The position numbers and the translations under genes were made by a program. From the NCBI RefSeq assembly GCF_000721265.1, contig NZ_JOFZ01000010.1:310001-374000 (forward strand): a DNA stretch of 64,000 nucleotides. The letters run 5' to 3'. This DNA is from Streptomyces sp. NRRL F-5126 (GTDB taxonomy: Bacteria > Actinomycetota > Actinomycetes > Streptomycetales > Streptomycetaceae). The notes beneath the pieces were generated by a model, which saw nothing but the letters and a program-made list of their open reading frames with translations, had not been told where the DNA came from and made no database searches. Shown piece after piece: positions 35,469 to 43,982 of this stretch. Positions within the stretch are counted from its first letter, which is position 1, and the number at the start of each line of letters is the position of its first letter.

Positions 35469-35732
35469 TCAGCGGCGGTTGCCGAACAGGGAGCGGCGCA
35501 GCCGCCTGAGGGGGGCGAACAGCGAGACCATGGCGCCCTTGCGGGTACGCGTCCGCGTCTCGTCGCGCGAGGTGAGCTCGCGCATCAGCAACGTCGCCTC
35601 CGCCGACTCGCGCGGAGGCACGGCAGGACCGCCGAGTACCGCGAGGTGCCGGTCGAGACGCGAGCTCGTCGCGCTCGTCCCGCACGTGATCGCAGGGACT
35701 CGCGCCCTGCTGTGCGCCGTTATCTGCTTCAT
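35469..35732 (-). CDS. Small basic conserved-looking protein
   Basis: 87 residues from the ATG at 35732 (GGGGAG five bases upstream). No signal peptide or membrane span. The N-terminus MKQITAHSRARVPAITCGTSATSSRLDRHLAVLGGPAVP and the Arg-rich end LFAPLRRLRRSLFGNRR look conserved to me among Streptomyces, but I cannot name a family. The basic C-terminus could bind nucleic acid or membranes. It stands alone between the ISP-like gene and the SGNH esterase gene. Function unknown. Confidence 0.6.
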   Translation of the reverse strand: MKQITAHSRARVPAITCGTSATSSRLDRHLAVLGGPAVPPRESAEATLLMRELTSRDETRTRTRKGAMVSLFAPLRRLRRSLFGNRR

Positions 35733-36037
35733 CTCACTCCCCACCCGTACGACTGGGCCCGGCCCCGGGCACATTAACCCTATCGCTACACCGTGACACC
35801 CGTGTATCCCGTCTCAGGCACCAAGCACACCCGTACGAGTTGGGTCGATGATCGTTCTGTACCGGCTATTTCAGGGCGAGTTGGACAGATCGGCCGCCAA
35901 CTCGGGGCGGGATGTCCGGTTCATGGGATTACGCGCGAGATCGCGCCCTCAGAGGACCGCGGGGGCACGTTTCCGCCCGCGCGCCCGTCGGCGGCTGCGG
36001 CGGGCGGGCGGGCGGGCGGTCCGGAGACGCGCGGGCG
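35733..36037. other. Intergenic, no gene seen
   Basis: 305 bases between the starts/stops of the small protein and the SGNH gene. The first ~50 bases (TAGCGATAGGG, GGTTAATGT on the reverse strand) are relatively AT-rich and should hold the small gene's promoter. The last 80 bases are Arg/Gly-codon-like GC-rich sequence with CCCGCGCG and CGCGCGGG arms that could end SGNH transcription. Confidence 0.4.
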
Positions 36038-36865
36038 TCAGGACGCGGCGGAGGTGAGGACCGGCAGGTAGCCGCCGGACTGGCCGGCCGCCGTCGGGTG
36101 GTACGACTCGCTGATGTGCAGGATGTTCACGCTGTGCAGCCATGAGGTGCCCGAGGAGCAGATCTCGTGGCCGGCGAACCTCTGGGTGACGTCGCCGAAG
36201 GTGAAGCCGTGGTCGGCGGCGCGCTTGGCCGTCACGGCGTTGAGGTGGTCGGCCGCGTCGTTGATGGCGGAGCGCTCGGTCTCGCTGAGGCCGACGATGC
36301 AGGAGCCGTTCAGCTCGTAGAAGCGCGGATAGCCGAGGACGACGACATGGGCGCCGGGCGCCTTGGCGCGGATGGCGTCGTAGAGGCTGTCGAGAGAGCC
36401 TGGAAGCGTCTTGTCGATATAGCTGTTGGCAGTGGCGAGGTCGCTGAGGCAGGTCGACTCGGACTTGAGCACGCACGCCGTCATGACGTCGGAGAATCCC
36501 GCGTCGTTGCCGCCGATGGTGATCGAGACGAGATCGGTCGCAGAGGACAGCGACGAGAGCTGGCTCGCCTTGACGTCACCCGTACGAGCACCGGAGCAGG
36601 CGGCGAAGGTGAACGTGGCGGGCGCGTGCGCGGCCGCCCAGAGGGCGGGGTAGGCGCGCGGGGTGCGCTTGCAGTCGCCGCTCGCACTGTCGTAGTCGCC
36701 GGAGCCGAGGCCGGAGGAGTACGAGTCGCCGAGCGCCACGTAGTCGACGCCGGCGGCGGCGTGCGCGGCGGCCGCCCCGGTGAGGGCCAGGGTCACTCCG
36801 AGTGCGAGCGAGGTGGCGAGGGCCGCGAGTCTGGAACGCGTACGCCGTGTGGTGGGACGTTGCAT
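36038..36865 (-). CDS. Secreted SGNH/GDSL lipase-esterase
   Basis: 275 residues. A signal peptide is evident: RRTRSRLAALATSLALGVTLALTGAAAAHAA with cleavage near residue 37. Catalytic block I is ALGDSYSSG with Ser48; block III is IGGNDAGF; the C-terminal block is SESYHPTAAGQ with His256 preceded by Glu253 in place of the common Asp. Six cysteines suggest disulfides, as in Streptomyces extracellular phospholipase or cholesterol esterase relatives. The product acts outside the cell on lipid esters. The gene is monocistronic with a long upstream region of 637 bases. Confidence 0.9.
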   Translation of the reverse strand: MQRPTTRRTRSRLAALATSLALGVTLALTGAAAAHAAAGVDYVALGDSYSSGLGSGDYDSASGDCKRTPRAYPALWAAAHAPATFTFAACSGARTGDVKASQLSSLSSATDLVSITIGGNDAGFSDVMTACVLKSESTCLSDLATANSYIDKTLPGSLDSLYDAIRAKAPGAHVVVLGYPRFYELNGSCIVGLSETERSAINDAADHLNAVTAKRAADHGFTFGDVTQRFAGHEICSSGTSWLHSVNILHISESYHPTAAGQSGGYLPVLTSAAS

Positions 36866-37502
36866 GAGACCTCCCGTAGCAGTTTTCTGCTGCCGCTCAG
36901 CGGTGTGCCGCCGTCAACGTTGGTACCAGCAGAGCCGCTTCACCGGTAGTGGACATGACAGGATTGTTACCGACGGGTACCGAAGACGTCGGCGCCGCGG
37001 ATACCCGTACCGTAGATAGCGGACGCCCCTCCACTGCGCAGAAACGCTGGTGACTTCGATGCGCGTGGGGCGGAAGAAAACCTCTGGGACGAAATGGATG
37101 ATCGAAGTCGACCGCCTCTTTGCGTAATCGACCGTCGAAGAACGGCCAATGTACGGAAAAGGCCAGCCACTCTCCGGGTCTTGCCATACAGTCCCTTTCG
37201 TCAATACCGTCGTACATCCACCCGCATCGGTTCTTGATGTACACCGGCCCAAGGGGAGGGCTCAGAAGCCGGAAAAGGACCGGAGCGGGGCGCGGTAGGG
37301 GGGTGCCGTGCTCGGTTGTCCTCGGGCAGTCCTGTCCGCGGGCAGGGCCGAGTCATGGGCCGCGCGCGGGAGGTAACACCAGCTCAGCACGGTGCACGGA
37401 GCTCGCTTCCGCATGCCCTGGCTGAGAACCCCCCTTTCGAACCGGTAACTCAGCCGGACCGCCCGGGGGTGGGCGGTCCGCCGGACGAGAGGGAAATGAC
37501 TC
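36866..37502. other. Long non-coding gap with two hairpins upstream of the glycan operon
   Basis: 637 bases with no convincing gene and lower GC than its surroundings (for example around 37030-37180). ACGGGTA (36973-36979) and TACCCGT (37002-37008) form an inverted repeat. A perfect 9-bp hairpin, GGACCGCCC (37456-37464) with GGGCGGTCC (37471-37479), lies 23 bases before the glycosyltransferase start and is in its leader. The gap must hold promoters for SGNH (reverse) and the glycan operon (forward). Confidence 0.5.
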
Positions 37503-38387
37503 GTGAGCTCCATTCTGCGCCCGGCCGCCTCGGGCCTCGATCGGTTAACTTCTCCCCGCCGCGAGGCACGGGAGTATCTGCCGATCTCGTCCCATCTCGC
37601 CATAGCCCCGCCCGTCAGCGTGGTCATCCCGGCCATGAACGAGGCGGAGAACCTTCCGTACGTGTTCAAGACGCTGCCCGACTGGATTCACGAAGTCGTG
37701 CTCGTGGACGGCAATTCCACTGACGGCACGGTCGACGTGGCGAGACGCCTGCGGCCGGACGTCAAGGTCGTTCAGCAGCGCGGCAGAGGCAAGGGGGACG
37801 CCCTGATCAGCGGCTTCGCCGCGTGTACCGGGGACATCATCGTGATGGTGGACGCGGACGGCTCGGCCGACGGCCAGGAGATCGTCAGCTATGTCTCGGC
37901 GCTCGTCTCCGGCGCGGACTTCGCCAAGGGCTCGCGCTTCGCCAACGGCGGCGGCACCGACGACATGACGTTCGTCCGCAAGCTCGGCAACCGCGTCCTG
38001 TGCGCCACGGTGAACGCCAAGTTCGGGGCGAGGTACACCGACCTCTGCTACGGGTACAACGCGTTCTGGCGCCACTGCCTGGACGCCATCACGCTGGACT
38101 GCACGGGCTTCGAGGTCGAGACCCTGATGAACATACGGGTCGTCAAGGCAGGCCTCAGGGTGCAGGAGATACCGAGCCACGAGTACGACCGCATCCACGG
38201 GGTCAGCAACCTGAGCGCGGTCAGGGACGGGTTGAGGGTGCTCAAGGTGATACTCAAGGAGAAGGGCGTACCGCGCTCAGGGCGCCGCTGGACGGGCCGC
38301 CCCGGCGCGTTCGGCAGGGTGGCGCTCGGCGAGGCCTCCCCCGGCGAAGCACGGCTCGGCGAGGCTCCCGTCGGGGAGGCCCGGTGA
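37503..38387 (+). CDS. Family 2 glycosyltransferase (dolichol-phosphate-mannose-synthase-like)
   Basis: 294 residues from the GTG at 37503 (AGAGGGA upstream). GT-A fold: VSVVIPAMNEAENLPYVFKTLP and VVLVDGNSTDGTVDVARRL with the nucleotide-binding acidic residues, RGRGKGDALISGFAA, and the DxD-like MVDADGSADGQEI. A later segment, YGYNAFWRHCLDAI and TGFEVETLMNIRVVKAGLRVQEIPSHEYDR, is typical of polyprenyl-phosphate sugar transferases. The C-terminal ~35 residues contain GEA-rich repeats (LGEASPGEARLGEAPVGEAR) that look non-conserved. It overlaps the next glycosyltransferase by 4 bp (GTGA). Confidence 0.87.
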   Translation: MSSILRPAASGLDRLTSPRREAREYLPISSHLAIAPPVSVVIPAMNEAENLPYVFKTLPDWIHEVVLVDGNSTDGTVDVARRLRPDVKVVQQRGRGKGDALISGFAACTGDIIVMVDADGSADGQEIVSYVSALVSGADFAKGSRFANGGGTDDMTFVRKLGNRVLCATVNAKFGARYTDLCYGYNAFWRHCLDAITLDCTGFEVETLMNIRVVKAGLRVQEIPSHEYDRIHGVSNLSAVRDGLRVLKVILKEKGVPRSGRRWTGRPGAFGRVALGEASPGEARLGEAPVGEAR

Positions 38388-39394
38388 GCCGACGCTCCTG
38401 CTCGGTGGTGATCTGCGTCTACACCGAGGAGCGGTGGGCCGACATCCTCGCGGCGGTCGACTCGGTACGCGCACAGGACCCGGCACCGCTGGAGACCGTG
38501 CTCGTGGTCGACCACAACGAGGCGCTGCGGGCGCGGCTGACCGCCGCGTTCGCGGCGGCCGGCGGGGTGCGGGTGCTCGCGAACGCGGGCCCCCGCGGCC
38601 TGTCCGCCGGGCGCAACACCGGTGTGGCGGCGGCACGCGGCGAGGTCATCGCCTTCCTCGATGACGACGCCGTGGCCCAGCCCGGCTGGCTGCGCCACTT
38701 CGACGAGGCGTTCGACGACCCCCGGGTGCTCGCGGTCGGCGGCCGTACCCTGCCGGCCTGGGCGTCGGGGCGGCGCCCGGCCTGGTTCCCCGAGGAGTTC
38801 GACTGGGTCGTCGGCTGCACCTACCGCGGGCTGCCGGCGGGCCGGGTGCGGGTGCGCAACGTGCTCGGCGGCAACGCGTCGTTCCGGCGCTCGGCGTTCG
38901 ACGCGGCCGGCGGGTTCGCGACGGGCATCGGGCGCGACGGGGACCGGCGGCCCCTCGGGTGCGAGGAGACCGAGCTGTGCATCCGCCTCGCGCGCGCGGT
39001 GCCGGGCGCGGTGGTGCTCATCGACGACAGGGCCGTCATCCACCACAAGGTGCCTCCCGCGAGGGAGCGGTTCGGCTACTTCCGCACGCGCGCGTACGCG
39101 GAAGGGCTGTCCAAGGCGCTCGTCGCACGGAGCGTCGGGGCGGGCAAGGGCCTGGAGTCGGAGCGCCGCTACGCGACGCGCGTCCTGCCGGCCGGGATCG
39201 TACGGGGCCTGCGCGACGCGACGCTCCTGCGGCCCGGCGGCGCCGCCAGGGCGGCGGCGATCGTCGTGGGCGTGCTGACGACGGCGGGCGGCTACGCGGT
39301 GGGCCGGGCACGCACGCGCGGCGGCGCCGTCGCGTTCTCGTCGGGCCCGATCGCGCCCTTGGCGCCCGCGCCCGACGGGGCGGAGGCGGCATGA
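38384..39394 (+). CDS. Family 2 glycosyltransferase (rhamnosyl/galactosyl type)
   Basis: 336 residues from the GTG at 38384, which overlaps the previous stop. GT-A motifs SCSVVICVYTEERWADILAAVDSVRAQ, VVDHNEALRARL, LSAGRNTGVAAARGEVIAFLDDDAVAQPGWLRHF (the DDD metal-binding site), then NVLGGNASFRRSAFDAAGGF and GCEETELCIRLARA. Probably transfers a sugar to a surface-glycan precursor. C-terminal residues past 260 are likely a membrane-associating stretch (AAAIVVGVLTTAGGYAVG). Middle gene of a three-gene overlapping operon; sugar and acceptor unknown. Confidence 0.87.
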   Translation: MSRRSCSVVICVYTEERWADILAAVDSVRAQDPAPLETVLVVDHNEALRARLTAAFAAAGGVRVLANAGPRGLSAGRNTGVAAARGEVIAFLDDDAVAQPGWLRHFDEAFDDPRVLAVGGRTLPAWASGRRPAWFPEEFDWVVGCTYRGLPAGRVRVRNVLGGNASFRRSAFDAAGGFATGIGRDGDRRPLGCEETELCIRLARAVPGAVVLIDDRAVIHHKVPPARERFGYFRTRAYAEGLSKALVARSVGAGKGLESERRYATRVLPAGIVRGLRDATLLRPGGAARAAAIVVGVLTTAGGYAVGRARTRGGAVAFSSGPIAPLAPAPDGAEAA

Positions 39395-40218
39395 GGACCA
39401 CGACGGCGGGCACGGGCCCCGTCCCGATCCTGATGTACCACGCGATCGCGCGGACGCCGTCACCCGCGACCCGCGCGCTGTCGGTCGCGCCTGAGGCGTT
39501 CGCCGCGCAGATGGCGCTGCTCAGGGAGCGCGGCCGCACGCCGCTGACGACGGCGGCGCTCGGCGAGGCGTGGCGCCGCGGCGGCGCGCTGCCGCCGCGC
39601 CCCGTGCTGATCACCTTCGACGACGGGTACGAGGGCGTGCACCGGCACGCCCTGCCGGTCCTCGCCGCGCACGGCTTCACCGCGACGGTGTTCGTGTCGA
39701 CGGGATGGCTGCGCGACGGGCGGGGGGCGGGCAGCGGCGCGCCCGGCACCATGCTCGACTGGGACCAGGTGCGCGAACTGGCCTCGGCGGGCCTGGAGAT
39801 CGGCGGCCACAGCCACACGCACCCGCAACTCGACCAGCTCGGCGAGCGGCGGCTGCGCACGGAGATCGAGCGGTGCCGCACGATCACGGCGGAGGAGACG
39901 GGCACGCCGCCCGTGTCGTTCGCGTACCCCTTCGGCTACTCGGACCGCCGGGTGCGGCGAGCGGTGCGGGAGGCGGGTTTCGCCCAGTCACTCGCGGTGC
40001 GCAACGCGCAGGCCGTCCGCGAGCAGGGCCCTTACGCCCTGGCCCGGCTGACGGTACGCCGCAGGACGGGCATCGAGGAGTTCGGCCGGCTGATCGACGG
40101 GGTGGGCGTCGCCCGGGCGTTCGCCGTGGACCGCGCGCTGACGAAGGGATACGCGGCGGTGCGCAGAGCGCGAGCGGCGACACGCACGCTCACCGCGGCG
40201 GGCGCGGCCCGCCACTGA
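39391..40218 (+). CDS. Polysaccharide deacetylase (NodB homology domain)
   Basis: 275 residues; the ATG overlaps the previous stop (ATGA). NodB motifs: VLITFDDGYEG (metal and catalytic Asp pair), GGHSHTHPQL (HxxxH metal ligands) and SFAYPFGYSDRRV. The N-terminus PVPILMYHAIARTPSPATRALSVAPEAF is that of the CE4 subfamily that acts on glycan chains. No signal peptide is evident. With the two glycosyltransferases it probably tailors an N-acetylated surface glycan. In comparable Streptomyces loci more export genes usually follow; here none do. Confidence 0.88.
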   Translation: MRTTTAGTGPVPILMYHAIARTPSPATRALSVAPEAFAAQMALLRERGRTPLTTAALGEAWRRGGALPPRPVLITFDDGYEGVHRHALPVLAAHGFTATVFVSTGWLRDGRGAGSGAPGTMLDWDQVRELASAGLEIGGHSHTHPQLDQLGERRLRTEIERCRTITAEETGTPPVSFAYPFGYSDRRVRRAVREAGFAQSLAVRNAQAVREQGPYALARLTVRRRTGIEEFGRLIDGVGVARAFAVDRALTKGYAAVRRARAATRTLTAAGAARH

Positions 40219-40859
40219 CGCGCGCCCGGCGCGCACCGGGCGGGCAACCGGCCGAAACGGCCCCGGGGCCCGCCCGACGTCGGGCGCCGACGGCTCCGGG
40301 CCCGGGGCCCGGAACCCGGGTCCTGCCGGCCTCACGGCGCCGGAGGCGGGACCGTCCGGAGGAGTACTGCCCGGAGCGCATCGGCTGCCCGCGCCTGGGC
40401 GCGAGTCGGCTCCCGCCGCCCGGCCGGGCCCGCGCGGGGGCCGGCCGCCGCGGCGCCCACACGGCACAGACGCCCGCCGGTCCCGGACAGCCGCAGGGCC
40501 CGAAACCCGGAGACCGGTGGCCCGCTGGTCGCCCCGTCATGCGCTGGCGACCGGATCATCCCGGCACCCGCAGAGGTCAGGAGGAGGCCACGCCGAGCAG
40601 CCTGCCCGGCCGACGCAGCGGGCAGAAGCCAGGGCGCCCGGGCACGTCGGCTGCCCGCGGGGCCGCGAGTCGGTCACCGCCGCCGGACGGGCAGCCGGCC
40701 ACTGGGGCCGGGTCGCCCGCGCGGCCCCGGCAGCGCGCGGCCCCGGGCTGCCAGGGTCCGGGACAGTCAGGCGGTCCGGGACCCGACCCGATTGCCAGGA
40801 GCCCGTTGGCGTGCCCGGTCGGGCGCGACCCAGGGCGTAGCGCCCCCGCCCCGGGGGCG
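40219..40859. other. 641-base GC-rich gap with decayed repeats
   Basis: No gene with a proper start and family motifs is seen on either strand. Two diverged copies of a ~40-base element occur: TCGGCTGCCCGCG...GCGAGTCGG...CCGCCGCC at 40381-40420 and at 40647-40684, with about 80 percent agreement. CGGGCC/GGCCCG palindromes are frequent. It may be a degraded coding region lost from the glycan operon. Confidence 0.45.
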
Positions 40860-40863
40860 CTAC
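40837..40863. terminator. Hairpin terminator at the end of the small GntR gene
   Basis: GTAGCGCCCCC (40837-40847) and GGGGGCGCTAC (40853-40863) form a perfect 11-bp stem with a 5-base loop. The 3' arm overlaps the stop codon of the GntR gene, which is read on the reverse strand. Confidence 0.75.
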
Positions 40864-41231
40864 GCGTATGCCGCGCGCAGGGCCGCGTCGAGCGCGTCCC
40901 GTGCCTCGCTCGGGGTCAGGCCGAGGCGCCGTGCCCGGAGGGCGAAGGCGCGGGCCGCCTCCGCCACCTCGCGCGCCGCCGCGTCCCCCGCCGCCGCGAC
41001 GAACGTGCCGTTGCGGCCGCGCGTCTCGATCACGCCGTCCGTCTCCAGCGCCCGGTAGGCCTTCGCCACCGTGTTGGCCGCGAGGCCGAGGTCGGCGGCG
41101 AGGCCGCGCACGGTGGGCAGCTTGTAGCCCACGGGCAGCTCGCCCTCGCGCACCCGCTCCGCGACCTGGGTCCTCAGCTGTTCGTAGGGGGCGTCCGCGC
41201 CCTCGGGGTCGATCACGATCCGCAACGTCAC
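40860..41231 (-). CDS. Small GntR-family regulator (YtrA type)
   Basis: 123 residues, the length of YtrA-type GntR proteins that have a winged helix plus a short helical dimer tail. HTH region PYEQLRTQVAERVREGELPVGYKLPTVRGLAADLGLAANTVAKAYRALETDGVIETRGRNGTFV. YtrA-type regulators usually sit beside the ABC transporter genes they control, but the neighbours here are a divergent GNAT and a GC-rich gap, so its target is not evident. Confidence 0.87.
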   Translation of the reverse strand: MTLRIVIDPEGADAPYEQLRTQVAERVREGELPVGYKLPTVRGLAADLGLAANTVAKAYRALETDGVIETRGRNGTFVAAAGDAAAREVAEAARAFALRARRLGLTPSEARDALDAALRAAYA

Positions 41232-41311
41232 ACCGCCGATTGTCCTCCTCTTCCCACCCCCGGGAAAAATGGCGCGCGCCGGGGCCGCCGCGCCGCGTAC
41301 GGTCTTCGGCC

Positions 41312-42241
41312 ATGGCCCTGATCGTCCGTGACTTCCGCCCCGACGACCCGGGGGACGCCGCGGCCGTCGTCCGGGTCAGGCTCGCGGCCCTGCCGCACCT
41401 GGTGCTCACCGAGGAGTACGTCAGGTACCGGGCCGCGACGGCCCACCCGGGCGAGCGCTTCCGCCTCCTCGTCGCCGAGGAGGACAGCCGGGTCATCGGT
41501 GTCTGCGGGACCCTGCTGCACTACGACAGCCCCGTGCCCGGCCAGGGTTCGGCCAACCCCCAGGTGCACCCGGACCACCGCGGCCGGGGCGCGGGCGCGC
41601 TGCTGCTGCGCGCGGCGGAGGACCACCTCGCCGCCGCCGGGGCGAGCGCGGTCTTCTCCTGGGTGCTGGACGAGCCCGCGCACCGCGCGTTCGCCGCACA
41701 CCACGGCTACCGCCCGGGCAGGGCAGCCCACTTGCAGCACCTCGACCTGACGGCCGCGCGGCTGCCCGAGCCCGGCGTGCTGCCCGCCGGGGTGCGGCTG
41801 CGCACGTTCGCCGGGTACGCCGGCGACCCGCGCCCGCTCTTCGCGGCGGACGCGGAGGTTACGGCCGACGAACCGGGCGACGTGGCGGCCGAGTTGGCGG
41901 ACTTCGACGACTGGCTGCGCCACACCTGGCACGACCCGCGCCTCGACCGGGACCTGACGTCCGTGGTCGAGGTCGACGGGCAGGTCGCCGCGTTCTCCCT
42001 CGCGCACACCGACGGAGGCAGCCGCTACTGGTCCGGCATGACGGGCACCCGGCGGGCGTACCGCGGCCGCGGCCTCGCCCGGCTGGCGAAGACGGACTCG
42101 CTGCGCAGGGCGCGCGCCGCGGGCTTCACCGACGCGCACACCGGCAACGACGCGGAGAACGCCCCGATGCTGGCGGTCAACCGCCGCCTCGGCTACCGCG
42201 TCTCGGCCACGGAGCTGCGCCACGTCAAGGCGCTCGCCTGA
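41312..42241 (+). CDS. Tandem-domain GNAT N-acetyltransferase
   Basis: 309 residues from the ATG at 41312. Two GNAT modules: the first with NPQVHPDHRGRGAGALLLRAAEDHLAAAGA (acetyl-CoA P-loop RxxGxG/A, residues ~88-115), the second with TGTRRAYRGRGLARLAKTDSLRRARAAGF and NDAENAPMLAVNRRLGYRV (residues ~245-300). The second module has the full C-terminal GNAT signature. Acetyl-CoA donor; substrate unknown. The arrangement resembles aminoglycoside or mycothiol-synthase-like double-GNAT enzymes, but it is not MshD by sequence that I can recognise. Confidence 0.85.
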   Translation: MALIVRDFRPDDPGDAAAVVRVRLAALPHLVLTEEYVRYRAATAHPGERFRLLVAEEDSRVIGVCGTLLHYDSPVPGQGSANPQVHPDHRGRGAGALLLRAAEDHLAAAGASAVFSWVLDEPAHRAFAAHHGYRPGRAAHLQHLDLTAARLPEPGVLPAGVRLRTFAGYAGDPRPLFAADAEVTADEPGDVAAELADFDDWLRHTWHDPRLDRDLTSVVEVDGQVAAFSLAHTDGGSRYWSGMTGTRRAYRGRGLARLAKTDSLRRARAAGFTDAHTGNDAENAPMLAVNRRLGYRVSATELRHVKALA

Positions 42242-42256
42242 CGCTCTCCCCGTACA

Positions 42257-42760
42257 TCACCCCCGCCCCGGCAGCCGGCTGACCGGCAGCGCGACCGCCC
42301 GCGAGGGGCCGTCCGGCGCGTAGGCGATCGTGTCGCCGTCCTCGTGCCAGTGCAGCACGAACCGCTCACCCGCCCGGTAGGCCGCGAGGCCGGCGGCGCA
42401 GTACGCCACCATGTCGCCGGGCAGATCGGCGAGCGGATGCCAGGACAGGCCCGCGCACTTGTCCGGCTCCCTGTTGCTCGGCTCGGTGTCGGGCGCGATC
42501 CCCGCGCCGTACTCCGCCTCGAAGAACCAGCCGGTGCGCGGGGCGCCGCCGGGGCCGCGGTGCTGCATGACGAGCGCGGCCCTGACGTCCTCCGGGGCGA
42601 GGCGCACCCCGATCTCCTCCCAGGTCTCGCGCAACACGGCGGCGCGCACGTCCTCGCCGTCCTCCACGTGGCCGGACGGCGCGTGCAGCAGCCCGTCCGC
42701 GTACCCGGTGCCCGAGCGGCGCGCGAGCAGGACCTCGCCGCCCCTGCGCAGACGAAGCAT
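42257..42760 (-). CDS. Nudix hydrolase with a shortened N-terminus
   Basis: 167 residues from the ATG at 42760. The Nudix box is intact: GHVEDGEDVRAAVLRETWEEIGV. The family's first strand before LLRRGDEVLLARRSGTGYADG usually has 8-15 more residues; here the protein begins MLRLRRGGEVLLARR. Upstream sequence from 42769 is the 5' end of a transposase remnant reading away, so the original start was probably lost to an insertion. The fold could still form with this new start, but reduced stability is likely. Substrate unknown. It lies 15 bases from the convergent GNAT gene. Confidence 0.75.
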   Translation of the reverse strand: MLRLRRGGEVLLARRSGTGYADGLLHAPSGHVEDGEDVRAAVLRETWEEIGVRLAPEDVRAALVMQHRGPGGAPRTGWFFEAEYGAGIAPDTEPSNREPDKCAGLSWHPLADLPGDMVAYCAAGLAAYRAGERFVLHWHEDGDTIAYAPDGPSRAVALPVSRLPGRG

Positions 42761-42768
42761 GGCGGACC

Positions 42769-43899
42769 ATGCTGATCAACCGGTTCGGTACCGTCCGTCC
42801 GTTCTTGAGGCTGCTGGTCAGCGTGGTGGACTTCGACGCCACCCCGGTGGGTGAGGCCGTGCTGAGCGCGCTGTTGTCGCTGCCGGGGCTGATGGGCGGC
42901 AAGAAGGTCGGACCGGCTGAGATCGACACCGGTCTGCTCACCGGCTCCTGGCGGCGTCTGGTCCTGGCCGCGCCCCATCTGGAGCCGGGAACGGTGTTCT
43001 GGAGGGCGTACACGTTCTGCGTGCTGGAGCACCTGCACCGGATGCTGCGCAGCAAGCAGGTCTTCGCCCGCAGCTCCTCCAAGTGGGGCGACCCGCGGGC
43101 GAAGCTGCCGGCCGGCGAGGCATGGAAGCAGGCAAGGCCGACTGTGCTGGCCTCGCTCAACCTGCCCGGTGAGGCGGGCGGGCACCTGGTGGCGCGGGCC
43201 GCGCTACTGGAGGGCACCTACCGGGAGGTCGCCGCCCGGGTCCCGGACAACGCACAGATCGTCTTCGACGGCGACGGCCGTCTGCACTTCGCCGCCCTGG
43301 AGCCGGAGCCCGAACCGGCGTCCCTGCTGGAGCTGCGGGCCGCGGTGAACGCGATGCTGCCGCGGGTGGACCTGCCTGAGGTGCTGCTGGAGGTGTTCTC
43401 CTGGACCGGCGCCGACCAGGCGTTCACCTCGGTCACCGGCAGTGAGGCGAGGCTGAAGGACCTGCCTGTGACGATCGCGGCGCTGCTGGTCGCCCATGGC
43501 TGCAACGTCGGCTACACCCCGGTGACGGGCGGCGCGGATGCGCTGAAGTACGGCAGGTTGTCCCACGTGGACCAGACGTATCTGCGGCCGGCGACCTACC
43601 GGGCCGCGAACTCGACCCTCATTGAGCATCAGGCGTCCATCGATCTCGCGCAGGCGTGGGGCGGGGGCCTGGTCGCCTCGGTGAACGGGATGCGGTTCGT
43701 CGTGCCCGTCCCCAGCGTGTACGCGCGGCCGAACCAAGGCCGCCACGCGCTCGCCCGGAAGATCTTCCACGGCCGGGCAGGACAGCTCTACCAGCGCTAC
43801 CGGGACGCCATGGAGGACCAGATCGGCGCGCTGGGCCTCGTCCTCAACGCACTCGTACTGTTCAGCACCCGCGGCTCTCCCCACGTGGACGAGTTGTGA
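42769..43899 (+). pseudogene. Decayed Tn3-family transposase (TnpA) remnant
   Basis: 376 residues stay open in one frame but correspond to only part of a ~1000-residue Tn3 TnpA. It begins mid-protein at LINRFGTVRPFL, retains KKVGPAEIDTGLLTGSWRRL and YTPVTGGADALKYGRLSHVDQTYLR, and reaches the first catalytic motif as ASVNGMRFVVPV (the usual Asp is Asn). After SVYARPN it jumps to QGRHALARKIFHGRAGQLYQRYRDAMEDQIGALG, which in intact proteins lies about 190 residues further on. The second and third catalytic acids are thus gone, and the C-terminus ends early (FSTRGSPHVDEL). Not functional. Confidence 0.87.
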
Positions 43900-43982
43900 T
43901 GGGGCAGCGGCGGGGCCGGCGCCGGACGGTGCATCCCTGTGGGGCCGGACGCGCGGGCCAGGCTGGACGGAAGGGGTCAGTG

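Noticed and set aside
40219..40859. Open frames running through the GC-rich gap after the deacetylase gene
   Set aside because: They are Pro/Arg/Gly-rich with no recognisable domain and no start with a ribosome binding site; better explained as non-coding or decayed sequence.
42769..43899. An active Tn3 transposon
   Set aside because: No terminal inverted repeats or resolvase were found, and the transposase lacks its N-terminal half, C-terminus and catalytic acids.
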